From Dokdonella immobilis (GTDB lineage: Bacteria; Pseudomonadota; Gammaproteobacteria; Xanthomonadales; Rhodanobacteraceae), in NCBI RefSeq assembly GCF_900115085.1, contig NZ_FOVF01000018.1, positions 1 to 64,000 on the forward strand: a stretch of DNA of 64,000 bases, read 5' to 3'. A program made the translations under genes and the position numbers. Shown one piece after another: positions 16,426 through 26,106 of the stretch (the stretch's first letter is position 1; each line of letters begins with the position of its first letter). Below the pieces are notes generated by a model, which did not search any database, was not told the DNA's origin, and saw only the letters and a program-made list of their open reading frames with translations.

Positions 16426-17196
16426 ATGAAGCTCGCCACCTGGAACGTCAATTCGCTCAACGTGCGCCTGCCGCACGTCGAACAGTGGTGCACGTCCGCG
16501 CGACCCGACCTGCTCGGCATCCAGGAAACCAAACTGGAGGATGCCAAATTCCCGCGCACGGCCATCGAGGCGCTCGGCTACGAGGTCGTGTTCTCTGGCC
16601 AGAAGACCTATAACGGCGTTGCGCTGTTGGCCAAACAGCCGATTCGCGACGTCGTGACCGACGTGCCAGGCCTCGACGATCCGCAGCGAAGGATCCTTGT
16701 TGCGAACGTGGGCGAGTTGCGTGTTGCGAACCTTTACGTCGTCAACGGCCAGGCCGTCGGCAGCGAGAAGTACGCCTACAAGCTCGACTGGCTGGACAAG
16801 GTCACGCGCTTTCTCGAAGGCGAGCTGCGCAACGATCCGCGCCTGATCGTGATGGGCGATTTCAACATCGCCCCGGATGATCGCGACGTCTACGATCCAC
16901 TGGCCTGGAAGGAACAGATTCTCTGCTCGACCCCGGAACGCGACGCCCTGCGGCGTCTGCTCGATCTCGGTCTCGTCGACAGCTTCCGGCGCTTCGACGA
17001 GTCGGCCGGGAAGTACAGCTGGTGGGACTACCGGCAGGCCGGATTCCGTCGCGACCTCGGCTTGCGCATCGATCTCGTGCTGGCCGGTGCGCCGGTCATG
17101 GAGCGGGCCGAGGCTGCCAGCATCGACCGTGAACCGCGGACCTGGGAGCGTCCCTCCGACCACGCGCCGGCCCTGCTGGAGCTCAGCGATGTCTGA
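16426..17196 (+). CDS. xth: Exodeoxyribonuclease III (AP endonuclease)
   Basis: This 256-residue EEP-superfamily nuclease acts at abasic sites in base-excision repair and as a 3'-5' exonuclease. It begins MKLATWNVNSLNVRLPHV (Asn7), with the metal-binding Glu in LGIQETKLED, VMGDFNIAPDDRDVYD, and the C-terminal RPSDHAPALLEL that contains the catalytic Asp-His. The length matches E. coli XthA-type enzymes. Its stop overlaps the start of the UPF0149 gene by eight bases, so they are likely co-transcribed. Confidence 0.95.
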   Translation: MKLATWNVNSLNVRLPHVEQWCTSARPDLLGIQETKLEDAKFPRTAIEALGYEVVFSGQKTYNGVALLAKQPIRDVVTDVPGLDDPQRRILVANVGELRVANLYVVNGQAVGSEKYAYKLDWLDKVTRFLEGELRNDPRLIVMGDFNIAPDDRDVYDPLAWKEQILCSTPERDALRRLLDLGLVDSFRRFDESAGKYSWWDYRQAGFRRDLGLRIDLVLAGAPVMERAEAASIDREPRTWERPSDHAPALLELSDV

Positions 17197-17848
17197 AGCC
17201 GACTGGCCCGCTTCGCTGGCCGACAACGAACTCGAGGAACTCGACCAGTACCTGCGCGCCCATCCTGGCGAGGACCACCTCCTGCTCGATGGCGTGCACG
17301 GGTTGCTGACCTCGCTGGCAATCGGGCCATCTCCGGCGACTCCGGACGAATGGCTGCCCGAGGTCCTGCACGAGCCTTTCGCCGATGCCGAGGAGGGCGA
17401 ACGCATCCTGACCCTGCTGGCGCGGCTCAACGATTCGGTCCTGCTCGAGATCGAAACCGGCTCGTACGAGCCGATCCTCGGCGAGGTCGACACCGACGAT
17501 GGGCGCACCGCATTCACTTCGCGCGGCTGGTGCGAGGGCTTCAGCCGGGGCATCGATCTGCGCGCGGCAGCCTGGGAAGCCCGACTCGGCCAGGATTCCG
17601 ACCTCATGCAGCATCTTGGGCCGATCATCGCCCTGTCGATCGAGGACGAGGTCTTCGACAGCGATGCCGAATTCGCCGCCTTGACCGACGACGAATACGA
17701 CGAGTGCCTGGCCCGCATTCCCGAGTCCGTCGACGCCGTCGCCACCTACTGGCGTGAACATCCGGCCAGCGACGAGGAACATGCCCTGCACAACGAGGGC
17801 GATCCGCCGCGCCCCCCGCGCCGCCGTGGTGGACGCTGGGTGCACTGA
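17189..17848 (+). CDS. UPF0149 / YecA-YgfB family protein
   Basis: The 219-residue acidic protein begins at ATG 17189, inside the end of xth. LEELDQYLRAHPGE and LLLDGVHGLLTSLAIGPSPA, EWLPEVL, then SRGWCEGFSRGIDL match the YgfB/YecA fold, an all-alpha domain. It ends in a basic tail (PPRPPRRRGGRW) without the SEC-C metal-binding motif seen in some members. Function is unknown; coupling to xth is seen only from position. Confidence 0.8.
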   Translation: MSEADWPASLADNELEELDQYLRAHPGEDHLLLDGVHGLLTSLAIGPSPATPDEWLPEVLHEPFADAEEGERILTLLARLNDSVLLEIETGSYEPILGEVDTDDGRTAFTSRGWCEGFSRGIDLRAAAWEARLGQDSDLMQHLGPIIALSIEDEVFDSDAEFAALTDDEYDECLARIPESVDAVATYWREHPASDEEHALHNEGDPPRPPRRRGGRWVH

Positions 17849-18103
17849 GTCGTCCTGCCGGCGATTGTCGCGTTCGTTTTTCGCACCGCGCAGCATGCTG
17901 TTCGCACATGAGGCCTGCGGAGCCTGTTGGTGCGTTGTTCCTGTGTTGCCCTCGTCCCGATAGCAGCCCACTGCGGTGGCGACGCGCTCCGCAACGGCAA
18001 GCGCGGCCGCCTTGAGCCCGCGAGGGCGGACGACTGTGCCCATGCCACTTGCCCGGAATGGCGTGCCGGACCGATGATGACGGCCCCGGGGAGCGGTCCG
18101 CGC

Positions 18104-18661
18104 ATGAGTGACGCAAGGCACGAAAGCCATACGACCGCCTGGCTCCTCGATCGGATCAAGGCCGGCGACAACGACGCGCGCAGCGATCTGGTCGAGCGCA
18201 TCGAGCCGTTGCTGCGCCGCTTCGCTCGTGGCCGCCTGCCGGGTCGGCTGCGCAGTCAGCAGGATACCGCCGACTTGATCCAGCTGACCTGGCTCAAGGT
18301 GCTCGATCGGCTGGACACGATCGAGGCGCGCGAACCCGGTGCGTTGTTCGCCTACCTGCGCACCATGCTGGTCAATGCCCTGCGGGAAGCACTGCGCCGC
18401 GATGCGCGTTCGCCGATCCGTCAGGGCCTCGAGCTCGAACTGGCCGCCGACGACGGCGACCTCGACGACTGGCTGGCCTGGGAGCAATCGCTCGCCGTGC
18501 TCTCCCCCGAGCATCGAGGCCTGGTTCTCATGCGCTTCGAATTCGGCATGAGCTTCGTCGAGATGGCCGCGGAACTCGGCGAGACCAGCGATGGTGTGCG
18601 CATGAAGTTCAATCGTGCGCTCGCGCGCATGGCGGGAGCCGCCGATGCCCGATCCGACTGA
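18104..18661 (+). CDS. RNA polymerase sigma factor, ECF-like
   Basis: The 185-residue protein from ATG 18104 (GGGGAG upstream) has sigma region 2 (DLVERIEPLLRRFARGRL, QDTADLIQLTWLKVLDRLDT) and region 4 (LAVLSPEHRGLVLMRFEFGM followed by SFVEMAAELGETSDGVRMKF, a helix-turn-helix). Region 2 resembles the Gammaproteobacterial ECF groups that sit next to Ser/Thr kinases. Its stop overlaps the kinase start by 17 bases, so kinase-dependent control of the sigma factor is likely (inference from context). No anti-sigma gene lies beside it. Confidence 0.8.
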   Translation: MSDARHESHTTAWLLDRIKAGDNDARSDLVERIEPLLRRFARGRLPGRLRSQQDTADLIQLTWLKVLDRLDTIEAREPGALFAYLRTMLVNALREALRRDARSPIRQGLELELAADDGDLDDWLAWEQSLAVLSPEHRGLVLMRFEFGMSFVEMAAELGETSDGVRMKFNRALARMAGAADARSD

Positions 18662-21404
18662 GGAATCCCTGCAGCACCTGGTGGCGCGAATAGGCGCCGG
18701 CGAAGCCATCGATGCCGAAGCGATCCCGCTGCCGCTGCGTGAGCATCCGCGCGTGCGCCGGCTGCTGGCCCTGGCCCGTGTCGCCGGCACCCTGGATCGG
18801 CGCATCGGCGCGCAGCCAACCGTCGTCGACACCCGGCCGGGCCAGCTTGGGCCGTGGCGCCTGTTGCACCTGCTCGGTGCGGGCGGCATGGGCGAGGTCT
18901 GGCTCGGCGAACGCAGCGATGATGTGGTCGAGCAACGCGTCGCGATCAAGCGAGTGCGTGTGCACTCGCGCGACGTACGCGAGCGTCTGCTCAGCGAACG
19001 GCGCTTGCTGGCACGGCTCGAACACCCCAATATCGCGCGCTTCATCGACGCTGGCGTCGACTTGCACGGTTCGCCCTGGCTGGTGCTCGAGTACGTCGAA
19101 GGCGAAGTGATCACCGATTGGTGTTCGCGACGCGAGCTGTCGTTGCGTGCACGCCTGCATCTGTTCGCCAAGGTGTGTGCCGCGGTCGGCCATGCGCACC
19201 GGCACCTGATCGTGCACCGGGATCTCAAGCCGGCCAATGTGCTGGTCAATGCGGACGGCGAGCCGAAGCTGCTCGATTTCGGCATCGCCAAGCTCCTTGA
19301 TGGCAGCGACGAAGGCGACTCGGTGGCTGCACTGACCCCGTCCTATGCCGCGCCCGAGCAATTGCGCGGCGGCCCGGTATCCACCGCGACGGATGTCTAT
19401 GCGCTCGGTCTGCTGCTATTTCGCCTGCTCGCCGGGGCCCTGCCGCGCACCCGCCGGGGCAGCGGTGCTGCGGCCGTGCTTGCCTGCCTCGACGACGAGG
19501 AGACCCAGCGCCCGAGTGCCTGCGTGGAGGATGACGCGCTGCCCTACCCTGCCAGTGCGCTGCGGGGCGACCTTGATGCCATCGTCGCCCAGGCGATGCG
19601 CGCGCGGCCCGAATCACGGTACGGTTCGGTTGCCGAATTCTGTGCGGATCTCGAGCGCTTCCTGGGCGCGCGTCCGGTCCTGGCGCGCGAACCGACGCGG
19701 CGCTATCGACTGGCCCGGTTCGTGCGACGCAACGCTCTCGCCATTGGGCTTGTCGCCGTCGTGATCGTTACGCTGATGGCCGGAACGATGGTGTCCTTGC
19801 AGCAGGCACGCCGGGCGGCGCGCGAGGCGCAGGCCGCACAGCGCGAACTGGCGCGGGCCGAGACGGTCTCTTCCTTCCTGGCCTCGCTGTACCGGGAGCA
19901 GGATCCGCTCAATCGCGCGGGTCCCGAACTGCTGACGCCGGCGCGCTCGCTGGCCGAGGCCGTGCATCGCGTCGACAGCGAACTGGGCGCCGACGAGCAA
20001 TCCGCTGCGCGCCTGTTGCGCGTGCTCGGCGAGGCGCAATTCAATCTCGGCGACCTGCGCGCCGCGCGCGCTACGCTGGACCTCGCGGTCGCGCGCGCGA
20101 GCAGGGCCAATGACGCCCTGCTCGGCGCCGAGATCGATTCGCTGCGCGCTGCCCTGGCCCTCAGGGAACTTCGTCAGGATGAAGCCGAGCGCCTGTTTTC
20201 CTCGTCGCTTGGCACCGCCGTTCGCCTGCGCGGCCCTGAGAGCGTGGAAGCCGCACGGATCGAGGCGCGCCAGGCCTTGAGCCTGGTTGCGCTTGGCAAG
20301 TTCAAGGAGGCGCGCAGCGTCGCCAATCATGCGCAGCAGGTGCTCGCACGCGAGCTCGGCGCCGATAGAAGCGAAAGTATCACCGCACGGATCACGCTCG
20401 GTGTGATCGAGGAGCAGTTGCGCGACGACCCGGCGGCGCTGGTTACGCTGGACAGCGCCGTGGCGAGCATCGAAAGCGCTTTTGGCAAACAGGACGCGCG
20501 CCTGGTCACACCTCTGCAGACGCTGGGCGAAGTGCTCAGGCGCACGCGCGATTTCGCGCGGGCGCGCGCCGTGATGGAGCGCGCCATCGAAGTGGCCCGC
20601 ACGCATTTCGGTTCACGCAGCGCACAGCTTGCGGTGGTGCTGGTGCGACTGGCCGGGGTCGAGCGCGATGCCGGCGATCTGCAACGGTCGCTGGCGCTGC
20701 TCGACGAGGCCGATCGCGCTTTGCCGGATTCGGCGGACGACGCCACCCGCGCGCAGATCCTGAACACGCGCGGCAGCACCTGGATCGAGCTCGGCAATGG
20801 CGCGCGGGCCGAAGCGGACTACCGCAAGTCCCTGGCGCTGCGGCGCAAGGCCGGCGATCCGCGCAGCGGACTGACCTGGTTCACCCAGGCCCAGGTTGGC
20901 ACCGCACTGGCCCTGCAGGGACGCTACGGGGAAGCCCAGCGCCTGCAAGCCGAGGCAGCGCGGGAAGTGCAAAAGCTGCTCGGTCCGGATGCCTACCAGA
21001 ACGGGTTGATTGCAGTGCGCAGGGCGGAAGCCTATGAATGGCAAGGCGATTTCGCCAATGCGGTGGGTCAATGGCGCGAAGCGGTTCGCTTGATCGCATT
21101 GACCTACGGCCGCGAACATTTCGGCCATTTCGACTGGAGCCTGCAACTGGCCATCGATCTGGCGAGGACCGCCGATGGGCAGGCAGAAGCGGCGCGCATC
21201 GCCGACGATCTGCTCGAACGCTGGACAGGCAACCCGCAGATCGCCGCGCGCTATGCCGACCTGGTCCTGCTGCGCTGCCGCCTGCATGAGCAGGAAGGCA
21301 ATCCGCAAGAGGCGCGTCTGCTCGCCCGGACCGCACTGGGACAAGCGGACCTGGTCGCTGGTGCGTCGCAGCGCACCCAGCTCGAGCGTTTTGCCGGTCG
21401 CTGA
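18645..21404 (+). CDS. Membrane Ser/Thr protein kinase with C-terminal TPR-rich sensor
   Basis: This 919-residue Hanks-type kinase starts at ATG 18645 within the sigma gene. The kinase domain spans about 70-345: GAGGMGEVW loop, VAIKRV lysine, IVHRDLKPANVLV catalytic loop, LLDFGIAKL, SYAAPEQL and TDVYALGLLLFRLLAG. A membrane segment (ALAIGLVAVVIVTLMAGTM) lies near 375-395, followed by a long helical periplasmic part with tetratricopeptide-like repeats to the C-terminus. The architecture is that of PknB-like receptor kinases paired with ECF sigma factors. Sigma and kinase are translationally overlapped, so they form one signalling unit. The ligand is unknown. Confidence 0.85.
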   Translation: MPDPTEESLQHLVARIGAGEAIDAEAIPLPLREHPRVRRLLALARVAGTLDRRIGAQPTVVDTRPGQLGPWRLLHLLGAGGMGEVWLGERSDDVVEQRVAIKRVRVHSRDVRERLLSERRLLARLEHPNIARFIDAGVDLHGSPWLVLEYVEGEVITDWCSRRELSLRARLHLFAKVCAAVGHAHRHLIVHRDLKPANVLVNADGEPKLLDFGIAKLLDGSDEGDSVAALTPSYAAPEQLRGGPVSTATDVYALGLLLFRLLAGALPRTRRGSGAAAVLACLDDEETQRPSACVEDDALPYPASALRGDLDAIVAQAMRARPESRYGSVAEFCADLERFLGARPVLAREPTRRYRLARFVRRNALAIGLVAVVIVTLMAGTMVSLQQARRAAREAQAAQRELARAETVSSFLASLYREQDPLNRAGPELLTPARSLAEAVHRVDSELGADEQSAARLLRVLGEAQFNLGDLRAARATLDLAVARASRANDALLGAEIDSLRAALALRELRQDEAERLFSSSLGTAVRLRGPESVEAARIEARQALSLVALGKFKEARSVANHAQQVLARELGADRSESITARITLGVIEEQLRDDPAALVTLDSAVASIESAFGKQDARLVTPLQTLGEVLRRTRDFARARAVMERAIEVARTHFGSRSAQLAVVLVRLAGVERDAGDLQRSLALLDEADRALPDSADDATRAQILNTRGSTWIELGNGARAEADYRKSLALRRKAGDPRSGLTWFTQAQVGTALALQGRYGEAQRLQAEAAREVQKLLGPDAYQNGLIAVRRAEAYEWQGDFANAVGQWREAVRLIALTYGREHFGHFDWSLQLAIDLARTADGQAEAARIADDLLERWTGNPQIAARYADLVLLRCRLHEQEGNPQEARLLARTALGQADLVAGASQRTQLERFAGR

Positions 21405-21672
21405 TGGCGCGAGCAACTCCGCATCGATTTCATGGCGGTGCAAGGCGCGAGATAGGGCCAACGCGGGCGGCTGCCGGTGGCATCGACATGTTCGACACCA
21501 GGGACGTGAAGGTCGAAGACGACCGGATCAACTGGGAACGTGGTTTCGATGCCGGGTGGCGATCTGTGCAACGGGTCGATCGAACTCTGCGACCGCTTCG
21601 ATGCACCGTTTCCGGGTCAGCTAAAGGCGCCGCTCGACCGCCGTCGATGCGGTCAGCGCTCAGGCCACGGAA

Positions 21673-22698
21673 TCAGTCCGGTGCGCGGTAGCCGTCGCCA
21701 CCGCGGCCCTTGACCTCGTAGAGCAGGCAGTCGGTGTCGCTGTACCAGATGGCCCAGTCGGTCGTCTCGGTGCACAGGCGGGCGCCGATGCTGACGCTGA
21801 CCTTGAGCCCCTCGCATCCCGGGAAGCGCATGGCCCTGACCGCGGTGACGATCTGGGTCGCTCGCGAGGCCAGCTCCTCGGCGCCGGTGACCTGGGTGAG
21901 CAGGGCGAATTCGTCGCCGCCGAGCCGGCATGGCAGATCGCACGGCGAGGCCGCGCCCTGGACCTCTTCGGCGATCGCACGCAGGACCTGATCGCCGACC
22001 AGATGGCCGCAACGGTCGTTGATCTGCTTGAAACGGTCGATGTCGATCAGCAGCAGGCCGAGTTCGGTGCCCGGCAGGCGCGAATCGCCGAGGTGCTCGA
22101 GGAACATGTACAGGCCGCGGCGATTGCACAATCCGGTCAGCTCGTCGGTCTGCACGAGGCGCTGCGCCGTACTGAGCTGGGTCTGGGTCTGGCGCAACGA
22201 ATCGAGCGTGACCATGAGGTCTTCATTGCGACGTTTCAGGCTCGCAATCAGTTGCTGCTCGCTGGCGACGAGGTAGGAGAACGAACGGCGCATGAACTGG
22301 GCAAGCAGCCGCGGTTCGCTGTCGAGAAGCTGGTCGAAGGCCTGCTGTTCGATCACATGCATGACCGAGGCGGTGGTTGCGACCGCATTGGCGACCCGGG
22401 TGTGGTCGCCGATGAACAAGGTCAGTTCACCGAAGAATTCGCGCGGTCCGATCAGCTTGTCGGGCATGCCGTCGCCGAATTCGAGTCGGATCTGGCCGCT
22501 TTCGACGACGAACATGCTGCGGCCGAGCTCGCCACGGCGGAAGATCATTTCGCCCGGGCTGACCTCGCGACGATCGCTGGCGGTGACGAACAGGGCCAGT
22601 TCGCGGTCGGAGAGTTCGCGCGGCAGCAGGGGTGCGCGCTGACGCCCGGCAAAACTGCCGATCGGCGTGACGTTACTGACGGTCCGATTGCTCGACAT
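21673..22698 (-). CDS. cNMP-binding plus GGDEF diguanylate cyclase
   Basis: The 341-residue protein has an N-terminal cyclic-nucleotide-binding-type domain (VSPGEMIFRRGELGRSMFVV, FGELTLFIGDHTRVANAVA) at about 25-140, a linking helix, and a C-terminal GGDEF domain (TDELTGLCNRRGLYMFL, LLIDIDRFKQINDRCGH, RLGGDEFALL). The GGDEF signature is intact, so c-di-GMP synthesis is expected. The allosteric I-site RxxD is replaced by SPCD upstream of the signature, suggesting loss of product inhibition. I start at ATG 22698; GTG 22710 would add four residues. Confidence 0.85.
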   Translation of the reverse strand: MSSNRTVSNVTPIGSFAGRQRAPLLPRELSDRELALFVTASDRREVSPGEMIFRRGELGRSMFVVESGQIRLEFGDGMPDKLIGPREFFGELTLFIGDHTRVANAVATTASVMHVIEQQAFDQLLDSEPRLLAQFMRRSFSYLVASEQQLIASLKRRNEDLMVTLDSLRQTQTQLSTAQRLVQTDELTGLCNRRGLYMFLEHLGDSRLPGTELGLLLIDIDRFKQINDRCGHLVGDQVLRAIAEEVQGAASPCDLPCRLGGDEFALLTQVTGAEELASRATQIVTAVRAMRFPGCEGLKVSVSIGARLCTETTDWAIWYSDTDCLLYEVKGRGGDGYRAPD

Positions 22699-22959
22699 GG
22701 CACCCCCCACCTTGGCAACACGCGATCTTAACCCATCGGATGGATGGCCAAGTCAAGCCGATGATGACTTTCGTCACGTGCTTCCGGCCGTCTGCGGTGC
22801 CATCCTCAATTGCCGGCCAGCCCCTCTGGACCGGCAACAGGGTGCCGGGCCTTGCCCCGGTTCCCGCGCAGCGCCGACATCGGAACTTCAGGCCCGGCCT
22901 CCCACCGGGCCCACCCCAAACCCCACAGTTCCGCTGTCGGCGTCCTGCGCGACCGGCCT

Positions 22960-24261
22960 TCAGGCGGCCTTGTCGCTGCTCTCGAACTGTTCCTCTTCGG
23001 TCGAGCCCTTGAGCGCGGTGGTCGAGGACTGGCCCTGCTGGATGGCCTGGGTGACCTGGTCGAAATAGCCGGTGCCGACTTCACGCTGGTGCTTGACCGC
23101 CGTGAAGCCGCGCTCGGCAGCGGCGAACTCGGCCTCCTGCAGTTCGACGAAGGCGCTCATCTGGCTGCGCGCGTAACCGTAGGCCAGGTTGAACATCGAA
23201 TAGTTGAGCGCGTGGAATCCGGCCAGCGTGATGAACTGGAACTTGTAGCCGTAGCCGGCGATTTCCTTCTGGAATTTCGCGATCGTGGCGTCGTCGAGGT
23301 TCTTCTTCCAGTTGAACGAGGGCGAACAGTTGTAGGCGAGCAGCTTGCCCGGAAACTTCGCATGGATCGCTTCGGCGAACTTGCGCGCGAACTCGAGATC
23401 GGGCTTGCCGGTTTCGCACCAGACCAGGTCGGCATAAGGCGCATAGGCCAGCCCGCGGCTGATCGCCTGGTCGAGTCCGTTCCGGGTCTTGTAGAAGCCC
23501 TCGACGGTGCGCTCGCCGGTGGTGAACGGCCGGTCGTTGGCGTCGATGTCGCTGGTCAGCAGGTCGGCGGCTTCGGCGTCGGTGCGGGCAACGATCAGGG
23601 TCGGCACGCCGAGGACGTCGGCAGCGAGGCGCGCCGCGTTGAGCTTGTCGACCGCTTCGCGGGTCGGTACCAGGACCTTGCCGCCCATGTGCCCGCACTT
23701 CTTGACCGAGGCGAGCTGGTCCTCGAAGTGGACGCCGGCGGCACCGGCCTCGATCATCGCCTTCATCAGCTCGAAGGCATTGAGGACGCCACCGAAGCCG
23801 GCCTCGGCATCGGCCACGATCGGCTGCAGGTAATCGACCTCGTCATTGCCTTCGGCATGATTGAGCTGGTCGGCGCGCAGCAGGGCGTTGTTGATGCGCT
23901 TGACCACGGCCGGTACCGAATCGGCCGGGTACAGGGACTGGTCCGGATACATCTGGCCGGCCAGGTTGGCGTCGGCCGCGACCTGCCATCCGGAAAGATA
24001 GATGGCCTTGAGGCCGGCCTTGACCTGCTGCATGGCCTGGTTGCCGGTGAGTGCGCCGAGGGCGTTGACGAACGGTTCGCGATGCAGGCTGTCCCACAGT
24101 TTCTCGGCGCCGAGCCGGGCCAGCGAATGCTCGATGTGGACGCTGCCGCGCAGGCGCACGACATCCTCGGCCGAGTAATTGCGGCGAATGCCGGCCCAGC
24201 GCGGATTGCTGGTCCAGTCGCGGGAGATGTCGGCGGCGCTGGGCATCGTGGGCTTGCTCAT
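22960..24261 (-). CDS. aceA: Isocitrate lyase
   Basis: The 433-residue enzyme cleaves isocitrate to succinate and glyoxylate. The signature [13 protein letters not shown] contains the catalytic cysteine, and [14 protein letters not shown]-like segments and VHFEDQL are typical. Length matches E. coli AceA. I start at MSKPTMPSA (24261), preceded by AGGAG on the coding strand; the longer frame upstream is non-homologous. It lies 98 bp after aceB on the same strand, with a LysR regulator divergent from aceB, giving a glyoxylate-shunt operon used during growth on acetate or fatty acids. Confidence 0.95.
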   Translation of the reverse strand: MSKPTMPSAADISRDWTSNPRWAGIRRNYSAEDVVRLRGSVHIEHSLARLGAEKLWDSLHREPFVNALGALTGNQAMQQVKAGLKAIYLSGWQVAADANLAGQMYPDQSLYPADSVPAVVKRINNALLRADQLNHAEGNDEVDYLQPIVADAEAGFGGVLNAFELMKAMIEAGAAGVHFEDQLASVKKCGHMGGKVLVPTREAVDKLNAARLAADVLGVPTLIVARTDAEAADLLTSDIDANDRPFTTGERTVEGFYKTRNGLDQAISRGLAYAPYADLVWCETGKPDLEFARKFAEAIHAKFPGKLLAYNCSPSFNWKKNLDDATIAKFQKEIAGYGYKFQFITLAGFHALNYSMFNLAYGYARSQMSAFVELQEAEFAAAERGFTAVKHQREVGTGYFDQVTQAIQQGQSSTTALKGSTEEEQFESSDKAA

Positions 24262-24359
24262 GGTGTGCTCCTGGGGAATCCGGGTCGGCGGTAAGGGTTG
24301 AGGGCTCGGAAAGTGCGGGGCCGGTGCCGTGGCGCCGGGTTGTGCCAAGCGGCCGGGGT

Positions 24360-25958
24360 TCAGGCCAACCGCTCGTAGGCAGGGAGGGTGAGGAATTCGG
24401 CCAGGGCATCGGCCCGGGTCAGTTCGTCGAGCATCGCGATCGCCTCACCGATGCGTTCCTGGCCGGGCAATCCGCGATCGGGCAGGCGGGCGGGGGTGCC
24501 GGCGAGGACCTCGGCGAACAACGTGAAGTCGATGCTCGTGCCATCCTCGAGCCTGAGGCCCGGGTTGTGCAGCCATTGCCACAATTGCGCGCGCGAGATT
24601 TCCGCGGTGGCCGCATCCTCCATCAGGTGATGGATCGGCACACAACCGAGACCGTCGAGCCAGGCCGCCAGGTAACGCACGCAGACGTCGACATTGGTCT
24701 CGAAGCCAGCGCGCGTGATCGTGCCGGTCGGGGTGGCAAGAAGATCGTCGCGCTCGACATGCACGTCTTCGCGCTTGCGCTCGAGCTGGTTGGGACCGGT
24801 CAGGACCTTGTCGAACTCGGCCAGCGCCACCGGAATCAGCCCCGGATGGGCGACCCAGGTGCCGTCGTGCCCGGCCCGGGCTTCGCGCTGCTTGTCCAGG
24901 CGCACGCGTTCGAGGGCGGCCTCGTTGGCGGCGCTGTCGTTGCTGATCGGGATCTGCGCGGCCATGCCGCCCATGGCGAAGGCGCCGCGACGGTGGCAGG
25001 TCTTGATCAGCAGTTCGCTGTAGGCCTTGAGGAACGGCACGCCCATGCCGACCTGGCCGCGTTCGGGCAGCACGTGGTCGCGGTGCGCGCGCAGGGTCTT
25101 GATGGTCGAGAAGATGTAGTCCCAGCGGCCGCAGTTGAGCCCGACGATGCGGCTGCGCAGGGCCCACAGGATCTCGTCCATCTCGAAAGCCGCGGGCAGC
25201 GTCTCGATCAGCACCGTGACCTTGATCGATCCGGCGCCGAGCCCGAGCCCGGCCTCCGCCGCGGCCAGCACGTCGTCCCACAGGGCCGCCTCTTCGTGGC
25301 TCTGCAATTTCGGCAGATACAGAAAGGGTCCGCGTTCACGGTCCTGCAGGGTCTTCGCATTGTGGAAGACGAACAGGCCGAAATCGAACAGCGAGCCGCT
25401 GACCGGCTGCCCATCGACGCGTACATGCTTTTCGTCGAGATGCCAGCCGCGCGGGCGCACGATCAGTACCGCCGGATCCGGCCGCAGCGTGTAGTGGCGG
25501 CCGTCCGGCGATGCGTAGTCGATGGTTCCGGCGACCGCGTCGGCCAGGTTGACCTGGCCATCGATCAGGTTGTCCCAGGTCGGCGAGGTCGAGTCCTCGA
25601 AGTCGGCCATGAAGACCCGGGCACCGGAGTTCAGCGCATTGATGATCATCTTGCGATCGACCGGACCGGTGATTTCGACGCGACGGTCGAGCAGCGCGGG
25701 CGGGATCGGTGCCACCGTCCACTCAGATTCGCGAATGCCGCGAGTGTGTTCGGGAAAGTCCGGCAGTTCGCCGGCATCGAAACGCGCCTGGCGTGACTTC
25801 CGCGCGCGCAGGAGTTCGCGACGGCGGCCATCAAACCCTCGATGCAGGCCGGCGACGAAGGCGAGCGCCGACGCGCTCAGGATGCGCGGGTGGGTCGATG
25901 CCCGGACTTCGATCGCGTCTTTTGCTTCGGCAGGTGCCGGGGAAGGATTGCTGGACAT
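24360..25958 (-). CDS. aceB: Malate synthase A
   Basis: The 532-residue enzyme condenses glyoxylate with acetyl-CoA to malate, the second step of the glyoxylate shunt. [51 protein letters not shown] (general-base and metal-binding residues) and [12 protein letters not shown] are AceB-type motifs. Start [13 protein letters not shown] at 25958. It is the first gene of the aceB-aceA operon and diverges from the LysR gene across about 150 bp. Confidence 0.95.
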   Translation of the reverse strand: MSSNPSPAPAEAKDAIEVRASTHPRILSASALAFVAGLHRGFDGRRRELLRARKSRQARFDAGELPDFPEHTRGIRESEWTVAPIPPALLDRRVEITGPVDRKMIINALNSGARVFMADFEDSTSPTWDNLIDGQVNLADAVAGTIDYASPDGRHYTLRPDPAVLIVRPRGWHLDEKHVRVDGQPVSGSLFDFGLFVFHNAKTLQDRERGPFLYLPKLQSHEEAALWDDVLAAAEAGLGLGAGSIKVTVLIETLPAAFEMDEILWALRSRIVGLNCGRWDYIFSTIKTLRAHRDHVLPERGQVGMGVPFLKAYSELLIKTCHRRGAFAMGGMAAQIPISNDSAANEAALERVRLDKQREARAGHDGTWVAHPGLIPVALAEFDKVLTGPNQLERKREDVHVERDDLLATPTGTITRAGFETNVDVCVRYLAAWLDGLGCVPIHHLMEDAATAEISRAQLWQWLHNPGLRLEDGTSIDFTLFAEVLAGTPARLPDRGLPGQERIGEAIAMLDELTRADALAEFLTLPAYERLA

Positions 25959-26106
25959 GTCGGGCTCGCCGCTGCGGGAGTACAGGCTACGCCCGTCAAT
26001 TTACTTTTGACAAAACAAATGTTTCAATGCAACAGATTGACCACGTTAATAGTATCTAGGAAGACGTTGAATGGGGCGGGCTGCGTCCATCGCGGGAGGG
26101 GGCATC
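25959..26106. promoter_or_regulatory. Divergent aceB / LysR regulatory region
   Basis: This AT-rich gap (locally 26000-26060) holds TTGACAAAACAAATG and TTGACCACGTTAATAGTAT on the plus strand and, read on the minus strand, TTGAAACATTTGTTTTG. These are candidate promoter elements in both directions. LysR proteins commonly bind such divergent gaps. No single promoter pair could be assigned with confidence. Confidence 0.35.

Noticed and set aside
17183-19291. 702-codon minus-strand open frame over UPF0149, sigma and kinase genes
   Set aside because: High-GC antisense shadow of well-supported plus-strand genes; the protein has no recognisable domain.
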